From: Streptomyces caniferus
Lineage (GTDB): Bacteria; Actinomycetota; Actinomycetes; Streptomycetales; Streptomycetaceae
DNA length: 64,000 nucleotides
Direction of reading: 5' to 3'
Assembly (NCBI RefSeq): GCF_009811555.1
Contig: NZ_BLIN01000002.1
Coordinates: 682,001 to 746,000 of the forward strand
In this document: piece by piece, positions 8,355 to 15,621 of the stretch
How positions within the stretch are numbered: the first letter of the stretch is position 1
Layout: each line of letters opens with the position of its first letter
The notes under the pieces: model-generated
Databases searched by the model: none
What the model saw: the letters and a program-made list of their open reading frames with translations, nothing else
Told to the model about the DNA's origin: nothing
Made by a program: the position numbers and the translations under genes

Positions 8355-9794
8355 ATGTCTGATCTTCCCCGCAAGGCGGTCACCCGCACCGCCAAGCTGG
8401 CCGCGCTGCCACTGGGGTTCGCCGGCCGTGCCACCTGGGGCCTCGGCAAGCGGATCGGCGGCAGATCCGCCGAGATCGTCGGCCGGGAGCTGCAACAGCG
8501 CACCGCGGAACAGCTCTTCAAGGTGCTCGGTGAGCTGAAGGGCGGGGCGATGAAGTTCGGGCAGGCGCTGTCCGTCTTCGAGTCGGCGCTGCCCGAGGAG
8601 ATCGCCGGCCCCTACCGCGCCGCCCTGACGAAGCTTCAGGAGGCGGCGCCGCCGATGCCGACCAGCACGGTGCACGCGGTGCTGGCGGAGCGGCTCGGCG
8701 AGGACTGGCGGGAGTTGTTCGAGGAGTTCGAGGACAAACCGGCGGCGGCGGCCTCGATCGGGCAGGTCCACCGTGCGGTGTGGCACGACGGCCGGGAGGT
8801 GGCCGTCAAGGTGCAGTATCCGGGCGCGGGTCAGGCCCTGTTGTCGGACCTGGCGCAGCTGAGCCGGTTCGCCCGGCTGCTGGGCCCGCTGATCCCGGGT
8901 ATGGACATCAAGCCGCTGATCACCGAGCTACGCGACCGGGTGTCGGAGGAGCTGGACTACTCCCTGGAGGCGGCGGCCCAGCAGGCGCATGCCGAGGAGT
9001 TCGCCGACGACCCGGATGTGGTGGTGCCGGCGGTGGTGCACCAGTGCGACGAGGTGCTGGTGACGGAGTGGATGGACGGGGTGCCGCTGTCGGAGGTGAT
9101 CGCGGAGGGCACTGACGAGCAGCGGGACCGGGCCGGTCAGCTGCTGGCCCGCTTCCTCTTCTCCGGCCCCGCCCGTACGGGCCTGCTGCACGCCGATCCG
9201 CACCCGGGCAACTTCCGGCTGCTGGCCGGGGACTCCCCGGACGGCCCGGTCGAGGAGTGGCGGCTGGGGGTGCTGGACTTCGGCACCGTCGACCGGCTGC
9301 CGGAGGGGCTGCCGCCGACGATCGGCACCTCGCTGCGGATGACGCTGGACAGCGAGGCGGACGCCGTCTACCAGCTGCTGTGCGAGGAGGGCTTCGTCAA
9401 GGAGTCCATCGAGCTGGACCCGGACGCGGTGCTCGCATACCTGCTGCCGATCATCGAGCCCGCCCTGGTCGACGAGTTCACCTTCACCCGGAGCTGGATG
9501 CGCCATCAGGCCGCCCGGATCGGTGATCTGCGCTCCCCCGCACACCAGTTGGGCAAACAGCTCAATCTGCCGCCTTCCTACCTCCTGATCCACCGTGTGA
9601 CCTTGAGCACGATCGGGGTGCTGTGCCAGCTGGGGGCGACGGTGCGACTGCGCGACGAACTGGAGGCCTGGCTGCCCGGCTTCGTACCCGAGGAGGAACC
9701 GGCCGGCCCGGACGTCACCGGCATCGCCACCGCCGTGGACGACGAGACCGGCGCGGATCTGAGCAAGCGTGCCGTCGAGGAGACCACGGCCTGA
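8355..9794 (+). CDS. ABC1/AarF (UbiB/ADCK) family protein kinase-like protein
   Basis: Protein of 479 aa starting at ATG 8355, with GGAGGGG upstream. Atypical-kinase motifs occur in order: the KxGQ segment GGAMKFGQALS near 65, the Ala-rich loop AAAASIGQVHRA, the lysine in VAVKVQYPG, the catalytic loop LLHADPHPGNF, and LDFGTVDRLP (DFG). It follows the ThiF-like gene on the same strand. In other bacteria the family supports isoprenoid-quinone metabolism. Streptomyces uses menaquinone, so the role here is unresolved. Its position next to wblC is shared with mycobacteria (Rv3197, reported to contribute to macrolide tolerance; from memory). Confidence 0.92.
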   Translation: MSDLPRKAVTRTAKLAALPLGFAGRATWGLGKRIGGRSAEIVGRELQQRTAEQLFKVLGELKGGAMKFGQALSVFESALPEEIAGPYRAALTKLQEAAPPMPTSTVHAVLAERLGEDWRELFEEFEDKPAAAASIGQVHRAVWHDGREVAVKVQYPGAGQALLSDLAQLSRFARLLGPLIPGMDIKPLITELRDRVSEELDYSLEAAAQQAHAEEFADDPDVVVPAVVHQCDEVLVTEWMDGVPLSEVIAEGTDEQRDRAGQLLARFLFSGPARTGLLHADPHPGNFRLLAGDSPDGPVEEWRLGVLDFGTVDRLPEGLPPTIGTSLRMTLDSEADAVYQLLCEEGFVKESIELDPDAVLAYLLPIIEPALVDEFTFTRSWMRHQAARIGDLRSPAHQLGKQLNLPPSYLLIHRVTLSTIGVLCQLGATVRLRDELEAWLPGFVPEEEPAGPDVTGIATAVDDETGADLSKRAVEETTA

Positions 9795-9905
9795 CCCGGA
9801 CCCGCCCGGCCGCACGGCCCCGTCCCGCCCACTCCGTCCACCGGAGCGGACGGGACGGCCCGGGGTCCTCCGGCGCCGGCAGCCTCGGCAGGCGGCCGGG
9901 GCCGC

Positions 9906-10103
9906 TCACCACCAGCTCGAATCCAGCCGCCCTTCGATGGCCCTGATGTTCTGCCGGGCGCAGCCGTCGCAGAAGTAGCGGCGCTCACCGTTCTCGACGG
10001 AGCAGGTCCAGGTCGGCGGGGAGCCCTCGGCGACCGCGCCGCAGCCGGCGCACACCACATCCCCGTCGGCCAACTTCGCCTGTTCATGCGTCTTCTGGTC
10101 CAC
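9906..10103 (-). CDS. Small zinc-ribbon-like hypothetical protein
   Basis: Protein of 65 aa with the suggested GTG start at 10103. Four cysteines occur in two pairs, CAGC near residue 20 and CDGC near residue 48, plus TWTC between them. This suggests a structural zinc site. The C-terminus ends GRLDSSWW. No enzymatic motif is seen and the family is not recognised. The ribosome-binding site is weak. It lies downstream of the wblC transcript and is convergent with the ABC1 gene. Confidence 0.7.
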   Translation of the reverse strand: MDQKTHEQAKLADGDVVCAGCGAVAEGSPPTWTCSVENGERRYFCDGCARQNIRAIEGRLDSSWW

Positions 10104-10204
10104 CAGCCGACGATAGCCCCGTCCACCCCGCGAAACGGGACACCACGCACCGCGGGGCCCGCCCTGTCGGACGGACCCCGTGGGTGGCGGCATCAGCGGC
10201 CGCC

Positions 10205-10453
10205 TTACTGCATCACGGCCATCGCCAGCGCGCGGCGGGCGCGGAGCGACGCGCGCTCGGCGCGCCGCTGCATCCGCCGCGCGGCGGCGAGCCGATGAGC
10301 CCTGCGTTCCGATTCGGCCTCTTGCAGGCGTTCGTGCATATGGGCACGCGCCAGGGCTTCTGGGATGAGTTGCATGGCGAGGTTCCTGTTCTGACGCGAC
10401 TCGATCGCGTCGACGTTCACGGGGACGGGCGTGTCGGTGAGGGAGGGATTCAT
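10205..10453 (-). CDS. Small Arg/Ala-rich helical hypothetical protein downstream of wblC
   Basis: Protein of 82 aa from ATG 10453, with AGGA 8 nt upstream. An in-frame ATG at 10522 overlaps the wblC stop (ATGA) and would add 23 residues. The N-terminus reads MNPSLTDTPVPVNVDAIES. The C-terminal half is a strongly basic helix rich in Arg, Ala, Glu and His. It is probably co-transcribed with wblC. No known domain is recognised. Binding to nucleic acid or to the ribosome is possible from composition alone, but this is inference. Confidence 0.7.
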   Translation of the reverse strand: MNPSLTDTPVPVNVDAIESRQNRNLAMQLIPEALARAHMHERLQEAESERRAHRLAAARRMQRRAERASLRARRALAMAVMQ

Positions 10454-10518
10454 CGTGAGGTCCTGCTTCTGGGGGTCCCGTGTGAGGGGACGGTCGATCG
10501 TTCCTGTGCCGAAGGTGT

Positions 10519-10872
10519 TCATGCCGCAACCGGGTTCTTGCGCGGACGGCCACGCGGACGCTTCCGCGGTACGACGACACCCTGGACGAAGAGCTCGCCG
10601 CCCCAGACGCCCCACGGCTCACGGCGGTCTTTGGCACCGGCGAGACAGGCCTCACGGACCGGGCAGGTCTGGCACAGCGTCTTGGCGTACTCGACGTCGG
10701 CCGGGGACTCGGCGAAGAAGACCTCGGGGTCGTAGGTGCGGCACGGTACGGCAGCGCCGAGGCGGTCGATCTCGTCGTCGAGCTCGGTGAGGGGAAGCAA
10801 GGAGTTCTCCTGAGGGTCGGGCGGAGGGATCAGGTCGGTTGCTACGGACGGGGTGTGCGTCTGCAGTTGCAC
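10519..10872 (-). CDS. wblC: WhiB-family regulator WblC (WhiB7 orthologue)
   Basis: Protein of 117 aa with start GTG 10872 and GAGGA about 10 nt upstream. The four [4Fe-4S] cysteines are visible: one in VPCRTYDPEVFF, two in TLCQTCPV and one in REACLAG. The beta-turn GVWGGE follows, and the C-terminus carries the AT-hook RGRPRK. The AT-hook is diagnostic of WhiB7/WblC. The family activates intrinsic resistance to ribosome-targeting antibiotics by binding sigma-A/HrdB and an AT-rich site next to the -35 element. Upstream lie a long leader with an ORF, a terminator and a promoter carrying that AT-rich site. The uvrD2-wblC order is as in mycobacteria. Confidence 0.93.
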   Translation of the reverse strand: MQLQTHTPSVATDLIPPPDPQENSLLPLTELDDEIDRLGAAVPCRTYDPEVFFAESPADVEYAKTLCQTCPVREACLAGAKDRREPWGVWGGELFVQGVVVPRKRPRGRPRKNPVAA

Positions 10873-10931
10873 GGTGGTGTGTTCCTCGTCTGTTCGGCCC
10901 GGCTGGTGGCTGGGCGCGTTGGGCAAGCAAA

Positions 10932-10966
10932 AGGGCCGCGGATCCCGGTGTGGGTTCCGCGGCCCT
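10932..10966 (-). terminator. Intrinsic terminator inside the wblC leader (attenuator)
   Basis: Inverted repeat of 15-base arms (10932-10946 and 10952-10966, one mismatch) with a 5-base loop. On the minus strand it is followed by TTTTGCTTG. It lies 60 bases before the wblC start codon and 27 bases after the stop of the leader ORF, as expected for transcription attenuation. Its 5' arm can also pair with bases 11008-11026. Confidence 0.85.
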
Positions 10967-10978
10967 GGAAGGTGCCGA

Positions 10979-11026
10979 CCTGATCGTGCCGATCAGGCTG
11001 GATCTCTCCAGGGTTCGAGGCCGCGG
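10979..11026 (-). promoter_or_regulatory. Candidate antiterminator strand and stop-codon hairpin of the wblC leader
   Basis: On the minus strand, 11026-11008 reads CCGCGGCC then CCCTGG. These are complementary to GGCCGCGG and CCAGGG of the terminator 5' arm (10957-10968). About 12-14 pairs, interrupted by a 5-7 base bulge, would exclude the terminator. The segment lies within the last codons of the leader ORF. A perfect 7-bp hairpin (10979-10985 with 10991-10997) overlaps the ORF stop. The structure is inferred by eye and no folding was computed. Confidence 0.55.
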
Positions 11027-11319
11027 TAGGCCCACATTTCATGCTGCGTCTGGTACTGATTCCGGGATTCGGCACCATTGGCCGCCCCGAAGACACGGGC
11101 GAGTGCCGATGCCGCCGTTGCTGCTACCGCAGGTGCCTCGGTCGGTCGCGCGGTGCGCTCACTGCGCGTCAGCACAGCGAGAGACTTGGGGCGCGCGACC
11201 TCGATACCGGACGGACGGCCGAAGCCGGACAGACCGGTACCACGGAGCGAGGAGCCGAGCGGGCAGGTGGCGACGACCGAGCGATCGGTCATTTTGCTGG
11301 TCTCGATGAAGCTGATCAC
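10993..11319 (-). CDS. Upstream ORF in the wblC leader (108 aa)
   Basis: GTG start at 11319 preceded by AGAGGAGG at a spacing of 8 nt, the strongest ribosome-binding site in this neighbourhood. The product begins VISFIETSKMTDRSVVATCP and ends YRGLEPWRDPA; it is Ala/Arg/Ser-rich with no known domain. It ends 27 bases before the attenuator hairpin. Two readings are possible: a regulatory ORF whose translation sets the leader structure, or an independent small gene. Mycobacterial whiB7 leaders also contain an upstream ORF, from memory. That supports the first reading. Confidence 0.65.
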   Translation of the reverse strand: MISFIETSKMTDRSVVATCPLGSSLRGTGLSGFGRPSGIEVARPKSLAVLTRSERTARPTEAPAVAATAASALARVFGAANGAESRNQYQTQHEMWAYRGLEPWRDPA

Positions 11320-11432
11320 TGGGCTCGCCTCCTCTCGGCGTCTCGGTGGACCGGGAATCCCGTTCCAGGGTGTTCAAGTACAGCACGGATCCATCGGATC
11401 TCGGAAGATTCCGTTGTCTCCGTTGCTCCCGA

Positions 11433-11471
11433 AGGCTATGGGGATGCGCTCCGCGCGCGCAAACTATTTTT
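11433..11471 (-). promoter_or_regulatory. wblC promoter with WhiB7-type AT-rich box
   Basis: Minus-strand -35 TTGCGC (11462-11457), an 18-bp spacer and -10 TAGCCT (11438-11433). The run AAAAATA (11471-11465) lies 2 bases upstream of the -35. This matches the known WhiB7/WblC target layout and implies autoregulation. The AT-rich box overlaps the uvrD2 stop codon (11464-11466). Transcription should begin near 11426, giving a leader of about 550 nt. Confidence 0.7.
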
Positions 11472-13692
11472 CCGACGAGTTTTCCGCGGCGTCCCCGGAC
11501 CCGTCCCCGGAGGCCCCCACGAGCCCCTCGCCGGCACAGATTGCCAGCACGTCACTGCCGTAGCGGTCGAACTTCCGCCGCCCCACTCCTGAGATGACCG
11601 CAAGCTCCGATTCGGTTCCCGGAACGGCCTCCGCGATCGCCATCAGGGTCTTGTCGGTGAAGACGCAGTAGGCGGGCTGCCGGGAACGCGCCGCCTGCTC
11701 GGCCCGCCACTCGCACAGCCGCTCATAGAGCCCCTCGTCGAGCTCCGAGGGGCAGTCCTCGCACCGCATCAGCTTCATCTCCCCCGCGTCCGTGAGGGTC
11801 CGGTTGCAGACCCGGCAGCGGGCCGGGCTGCGGTGCCGGGGACGCCGTGCCACCGCCGCCGCCCCGTCGCCGCGCTCGACGCCGCCCGAGAGCGCGCCCG
11901 GAGTACGGCGGCCGGCCACCGCCCCGGACCCGGGCCGCAGGCCGCTGAGGAAGCGGCTGGCGCGGCGGGAGGCCCGCCCGCCGGGCGAGCGCGCCAGCGA
12001 CCAGGACAGGCCCAGATGCAGCCGGGCGCGGGTGACACCGACGTAGAGCAGTCGGCGCTCCTCCTCGATCTGCTCCTCGCTCTTGGCGTAGGTGATCGGC
12101 ATCATGCCTTCGGTCAGACCGACCAGGAAGACGGCGTCCCACTCCAGGCCCTTGGCGGCGTGCAGGGACGCGAGGGTCACCCCCTCGACCGTCGGGGCGT
12201 GCTGGGCGTTGGCCCGCTCGTCCAGCTCGGCGACCAGGTCCGCGAGGGTGGCTGCGGGCCGGGCCTTGGCGAAGTCCTCGGCGAGCCGCACCAGGGCCGC
12301 CAGGGACTCCCAGCGGTCCCGCACCGCCCCGGAGCCGGCCGGCGGCCGACTCGTCCAGCCCATGTCGCTGAGCACCGCCCGCACCTCGGACGGCAGGTCC
12401 AGGGCGTCGTCGAGCAGCGCGTCGTTGGCGCCGAAACGGGCGGCGCCGCGCAGTTTGACGCCCGCCTCGCGCACCTCCGGCCGCTCGAAGAACCGCTCGG
12501 CGCCCCGCAGCTGATACGGGACCCCGGCGTCGGCGAGCGCCTGCTCGTAGACCTCGGACTGGGCGTTGATACGGAAGAGCACGGCGATCTCGCTGGCGGG
12601 CACCCCGGAGGCGATCAGGTCGCGGATCCGGCGGGCGGTGCCCTCGGCCTCAGCGGGCTCGTCGGCGTACTCCGTGTACACGGGCTCGGGTCCGGCCTCG
12701 CGCTGCGAGATCAGCTCCAGGCGCTGCTCGGCGGCGCGCCCCTTGGCCTGGGAGAGCAGACCGTTGGCGAGGCGCACGACCTGGGGGCTGGAGCGGTAGT
12801 CGCGGACGAGCTTGACGACCGTCGCGTTCGGATGGCGGGTGCGGAAGTTGAGGAGGTGGTCGGGGGTGGCGCCGGTGAAGCTGTAGATCGTCTGGCTGGC
12901 GTCGCCGACCACGCAGAGGGTGTCGCGGTCCCCCAGCCACAGCTCCAGCAGCCGCTGCTGGAGCGGGCTGACGTCCTGGTACTCGTCGACGACGAAGTGC
13001 TGGTACTGGGCGCGGACCTGCTCGGCGATGTCGTGCCGGTCCTGCAGCACACCGACCGTGAGCAGCAGCACGTCCTCGAAGTCGATGCTGCCCCGCTCGC
13101 GCTTGAGCTGTTCGTACGTGCCGTAGACCTGTGCGATCTCCGCCGGGTCCCGAGGGGCCTCGCGGCCGGCCTTGACCACCGCCGCCGGATAGTCGGCGGG
13201 CACGGTCTGGGTGACCTTGGACCATTCGATCTCGGCCGTGACATCGCGCAGCTCATTGCGGTCGAACCGCAGGCCGCAGCGGGACGCGGCCTCGGCGACC
13301 AACTGGATCTTGCGCTCCAGCAGCCGCGGGACCTCACCGCCGACGGCCTTCGGCCAGAAGAACTGGAGTTGCCGCAGGGCCGCGGAGTGGAACGTCCTGG
13401 CCTGGACCCCGCCCGCACCGAGCTGACGCAGCCGGCCGCGCATCTCGCCGGCCGCGCGGGCCGTGAACGTGACAGCGAGCACACTCGCGGGCTGCAGGAT
13501 CCCGGCCCGTACCCCGTACGCGATCCGGTGGGTGATGGCGCGGGTCTTGCCCGTACCGGCGCCGGCCAGCACGCAGACGGGACCGTGCAGAGCCGTGGCG
13601 ACCTCGCGCTGCTCGGGGTCGAGCCCGTCGAGCACCCCGTCGGCCGAGTCAGGCACCTGCGGGAAGAGAGAGGAGTCCGTTGCTGCTGTCAC
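11464..13692 (-). CDS. uvrD2: ATP-dependent DNA helicase UvrD2 (HRDC-containing)
   Basis: Superfamily 1A helicase of 742 aa starting at 13692. Walker A is AGAGTGKTRAI near 45; the DEYQDVSPLQQRLL box, GDASQTIYSF and SLHAAKGLEWDAVFLVG (motif V) follow in order. After the motor come a four-cysteine motif (CRVCNRTL and MRCEDCPSE) and a C-terminal HRDC domain (CVFTDKTLMAIAEAVP, VGRRKFDRYG). This arrangement is that of actinobacterial UvrD2, which is essential in mycobacteria. It is divergent from the mycoredoxin gene, and its stop overlaps the wblC promoter. Confidence 0.93.
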   Translation of the reverse strand: MTAATDSSLFPQVPDSADGVLDGLDPEQREVATALHGPVCVLAGAGTGKTRAITHRIAYGVRAGILQPASVLAVTFTARAAGEMRGRLRQLGAGGVQARTFHSAALRQLQFFWPKAVGGEVPRLLERKIQLVAEAASRCGLRFDRNELRDVTAEIEWSKVTQTVPADYPAAVVKAGREAPRDPAEIAQVYGTYEQLKRERGSIDFEDVLLLTVGVLQDRHDIAEQVRAQYQHFVVDEYQDVSPLQQRLLELWLGDRDTLCVVGDASQTIYSFTGATPDHLLNFRTRHPNATVVKLVRDYRSSPQVVRLANGLLSQAKGRAAEQRLELISQREAGPEPVYTEYADEPAEAEGTARRIRDLIASGVPASEIAVLFRINAQSEVYEQALADAGVPYQLRGAERFFERPEVREAGVKLRGAARFGANDALLDDALDLPSEVRAVLSDMGWTSRPPAGSGAVRDRWESLAALVRLAEDFAKARPAATLADLVAELDERANAQHAPTVEGVTLASLHAAKGLEWDAVFLVGLTEGMMPITYAKSEEQIEEERRLLYVGVTRARLHLGLSWSLARSPGGRASRRASRFLSGLRPGSGAVAGRRTPGALSGGVERGDGAAAVARRPRHRSPARCRVCNRTLTDAGEMKLMRCEDCPSELDEGLYERLCEWRAEQAARSRQPAYCVFTDKTLMAIAEAVPGTESELAVISGVGRRKFDRYGSDVLAICAGEGLVGASGDGSGDAAENSSEK

Positions 13693-14062
13693 CCCGCCAT
13701 GCTGCCAGGTCCGCGACGGCGCCCGGGAAGCCCGTCCACAGCCGCCACACCCCGGTCATACGCATCGCGGCCGCTGGGGACAACAGACGACGCGTCGCCG
13801 CGGCGGATGCTTTGCTCTTCTCAGCGGCGAGCAGAAGGGCAGCGAGCGGCGGGCGGGCGACGGTGCGCGGCAGGTGGGCAGCGGTGGGCAGCGGGCGCCC
13901 TGCGGCCCGCGGAGGCGGGCTGGGGGCCGCTGAGCGGGGCGGGGATGCGTACCCGGCGGCGGGGGGGCGTGCGGGGCGGGGGTACGTGCCGTACGGGCCG
14001 GAGGGCCGGGTTCGGCCGATGAGGGGGAGGGGTGGGGGCGGGGTGGGGGGTGGGGCCCCCGG
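13693..14062. other. Divergent intergenic region with a G-run tract
   Basis: There is no convincing gene between uvrD2 and mycoredoxin. The first 200 bases are mixed sequence and must hold the uvrD2 promoter, which I could not pick out. From 13908 to 14062 the plus strand carries many runs of 3-7 G separated by short spacers, ending just before the sigma-R-type promoter. It has G-quadruplex potential, but in DNA this GC-rich the run could be incidental. Confidence 0.6.
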
Positions 14063-14088
14063 GGAATGCTTCTGGCACCTCGTACGTT
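14063..14088 (+). promoter_or_regulatory. Sigma-R-type promoter upstream of mycoredoxin
   Basis: GGAAT at 14063-14067, exactly 18 bases, then GTT at 14086-14088. This is the sigma-R (thiol-oxidative stress) consensus GGAAT-N18-GTT. Transcription would start near 14095, about 65 bases before the ATG. Sigma-R control fits a thiol-disulfide oxidoreductase gene. Confidence 0.75.
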
Positions 14089-14161
14089 GTGTCCCGTGGC
14101 CGCACCGATGGCGACATCGGGCGGGATCGGAACCAAGACTTATCGAAGGAGCGCGGGACGC

Positions 14162-14404
14162 ATGGCGGGCACTGTGACGATGTACAGCACGACCTGGTGC
14201 GGTTACTGCCGTCGGCTGAAGGGCCAGATGGACCGCGAGGGCATCACGTACACCGAGATCAACATCGAGCACGACCCGGAGTCCGCGGCGTTCGTGGAGA
14301 AGGCCAACGGCGGCAACCAGACGGTGCCGACCGTGCTCTTCCCCGACGGTTCGACGCTGACCAACCCGTCCCTGGCGCAGGTCAAGCAGAAGGTCGGCGC
14401 CTGA
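14162..14404 (+). CDS. mrx1: Mycoredoxin (glutaredoxin-like, Mrx1)
   Basis: Protein of 80 aa from ATG 14162 with AAGGAG upstream. It has a thioredoxin fold with active-site WCGYC (Cys13 and Cys16), the cis-proline segment QTVPTVLFPDG and the C-terminal helix SLAQVKQKVGA. In mycothiol-producing actinobacteria this family reduces mycothiol mixed disulfides on proteins. It is preceded by a sigma-R-type promoter and followed by a strong terminator, so it appears monocistronic. Placement beside uvrD2 and nudC matches Rv3198A. Confidence 0.92.
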   Translation: MAGTVTMYSTTWCGYCRRLKGQMDREGITYTEINIEHDPESAAFVEKANGGNQTVPTVLFPDGSTLTNPSLAQVKQKVGA

Positions 14405-14428
14405 CGGCAGGTGTGAGCCGTTTCATGG

Positions 14429-14466
14429 GCCGTCGGCCGGTTCGTCTTCACGAACCGGCCGACGGC
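14429..14466 (+). terminator. Terminator of the mycoredoxin gene
   Basis: Perfect 17-bp stem (14429-14445 with 14450-14466), CTTC loop, followed by TCTCTTTG on the plus strand. It starts 25 bases after the mycoredoxin stop. Confidence 0.88.
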
Positions 14467-14609
14467 TCTCTTTGTGCGCGCGGGAGGAGCGGCCCGTCCA
14501 GCCTTCAGGAGCGCGGGCGGGTGCAGCCCGTCCGGCTTTGCGAAGGCGGACGGGCCGGAGCGGCCCGCCGTGCTGTGCGCACGCGAGGGGCCGCCCCGTC
14601 CCGTCGCGC

Positions 14610-15545
14610 CTACGGCTTGGGCAGCGGCTTGCCGTACCAGAGCTCGATGAGGCGGGCGGCGATGGAGATGCCGTACGGCGGGAGGACCTCGCCGGATTCG
14701 AAGGCGGCGCGCAGATCCTCCCGGGAGAACCAGCGGGCCTCCTCGATCTCCTCGCCGTCGACCTGGATCTCGGAGGAGGTGGCGCGCGCCATGAAGCCCA
14801 GCATCAGGCTGGAGGGGAAGGGCCAGGGCTGGCTGGCGATGTACTCGACATCGCCGACGACGACGCCGGCCTCCTCGAAGACCTCGCGGGCCACCGACTG
14901 CTCGATGGACTCGCCCGGCTCGACGAAGCCGGCGAGGGTGGAGAAGCGGCCCTCGGGCCAGTGGACCTGGCGGCCGAGGAGCGCGCGGTCGTCCTCGTCG
15001 GTGACGAGCATGATCACTGCCGGGTCGGTGCGCGGGTAGTGCTCGGCGCCGCAGGCCGGGCAGCGGCGGATGTGGCCCGCCGCGGCGATGACGGTGCGCT
15101 CGCCGCAGCGTGAGCAGAAGCGGTGCAGCCGCTGCCAGTTCTCCAGGGCGACGGCGTGGACGAGCAGTCCGGCGTCACGCGGGGAGAGCAGCAGACCGGC
15201 CTCGCGCAGGCCCGCGGGGCGCGCGGACTGGTCCATGCGGCCGGGCAGCGAGTCCTTCTGGAGGGCGAAGTAGCTGACCCCGTCGTCGTCGGTTCCGAGG
15301 TAGTAGCGGTGGGCCTCGGTCAGCGGCGCCTCGAAGGACGGCGTCATGATCAGCTCGGTGCGGCCGTCAGGGGTGTCGTCGATCAGCGCCTGTCCGCCGG
15401 ACACCACGAAGACGCGCGTCGTCGGGTGGCTCCAGGCCGCCGCCAGCCAGGCCTCGTCGAGCCGGTGATGAGCGGAGCGGTCGATTCCGCTCGGCGCGCT
15501 GAAGGTGAGCGGCCGGCCGGCGGTGTGGTCGGTCCAGGTGGTCAC
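14610..15545 (-). CDS. nudC: NAD(+)/NADH diphosphatase NudC
   Basis: Protein of 311 aa. GTG 15545 is preferred; a TTG four codons earlier abuts the GGGGGAG sequence. A zinc ribbon is present (FCSRCGERT and RCPACGAEHYPRTDPA). The NUDIX box lies in GFVEPGESIEQSVA followed by REVFEEAGV, with all canonical residues. The NudC specificity signature SQPWPFPSSLMLGF follows. The enzyme cleaves NAD(H) to NMN(H) and AMP and can remove NAD caps from RNA. Its order between the mycoredoxin and adn genes is as in mycobacteria (Rv3199c). Confidence 0.93.
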   Translation of the reverse strand: MTTWTDHTAGRPLTFSAPSGIDRSAHHRLDEAWLAAAWSHPTTRVFVVSGGQALIDDTPDGRTELIMTPSFEAPLTEAHRYYLGTDDDGVSYFALQKDSLPGRMDQSARPAGLREAGLLLSPRDAGLLVHAVALENWQRLHRFCSRCGERTVIAAAGHIRRCPACGAEHYPRTDPAVIMLVTDEDDRALLGRQVHWPEGRFSTLAGFVEPGESIEQSVAREVFEEAGVVVGDVEYIASQPWPFPSSLMLGFMARATSSEIQVDGEEIEEARWFSREDLRAAFESGEVLPPYGISIAARLIELWYGKPLPKP

Positions 15546-15621
15546 TGCTGTTTCCAACTCCCCCTATGGCGTGGGTGATTGCTGCGTACGGGCGCGGAGC
15601 GGTACGGCGGTACGCGCGCGG

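Noticed and set aside
9795..9905. Terminator after the ABC1 gene
   Set aside because: Several short GC inverted repeats are present but none stands out over the background.
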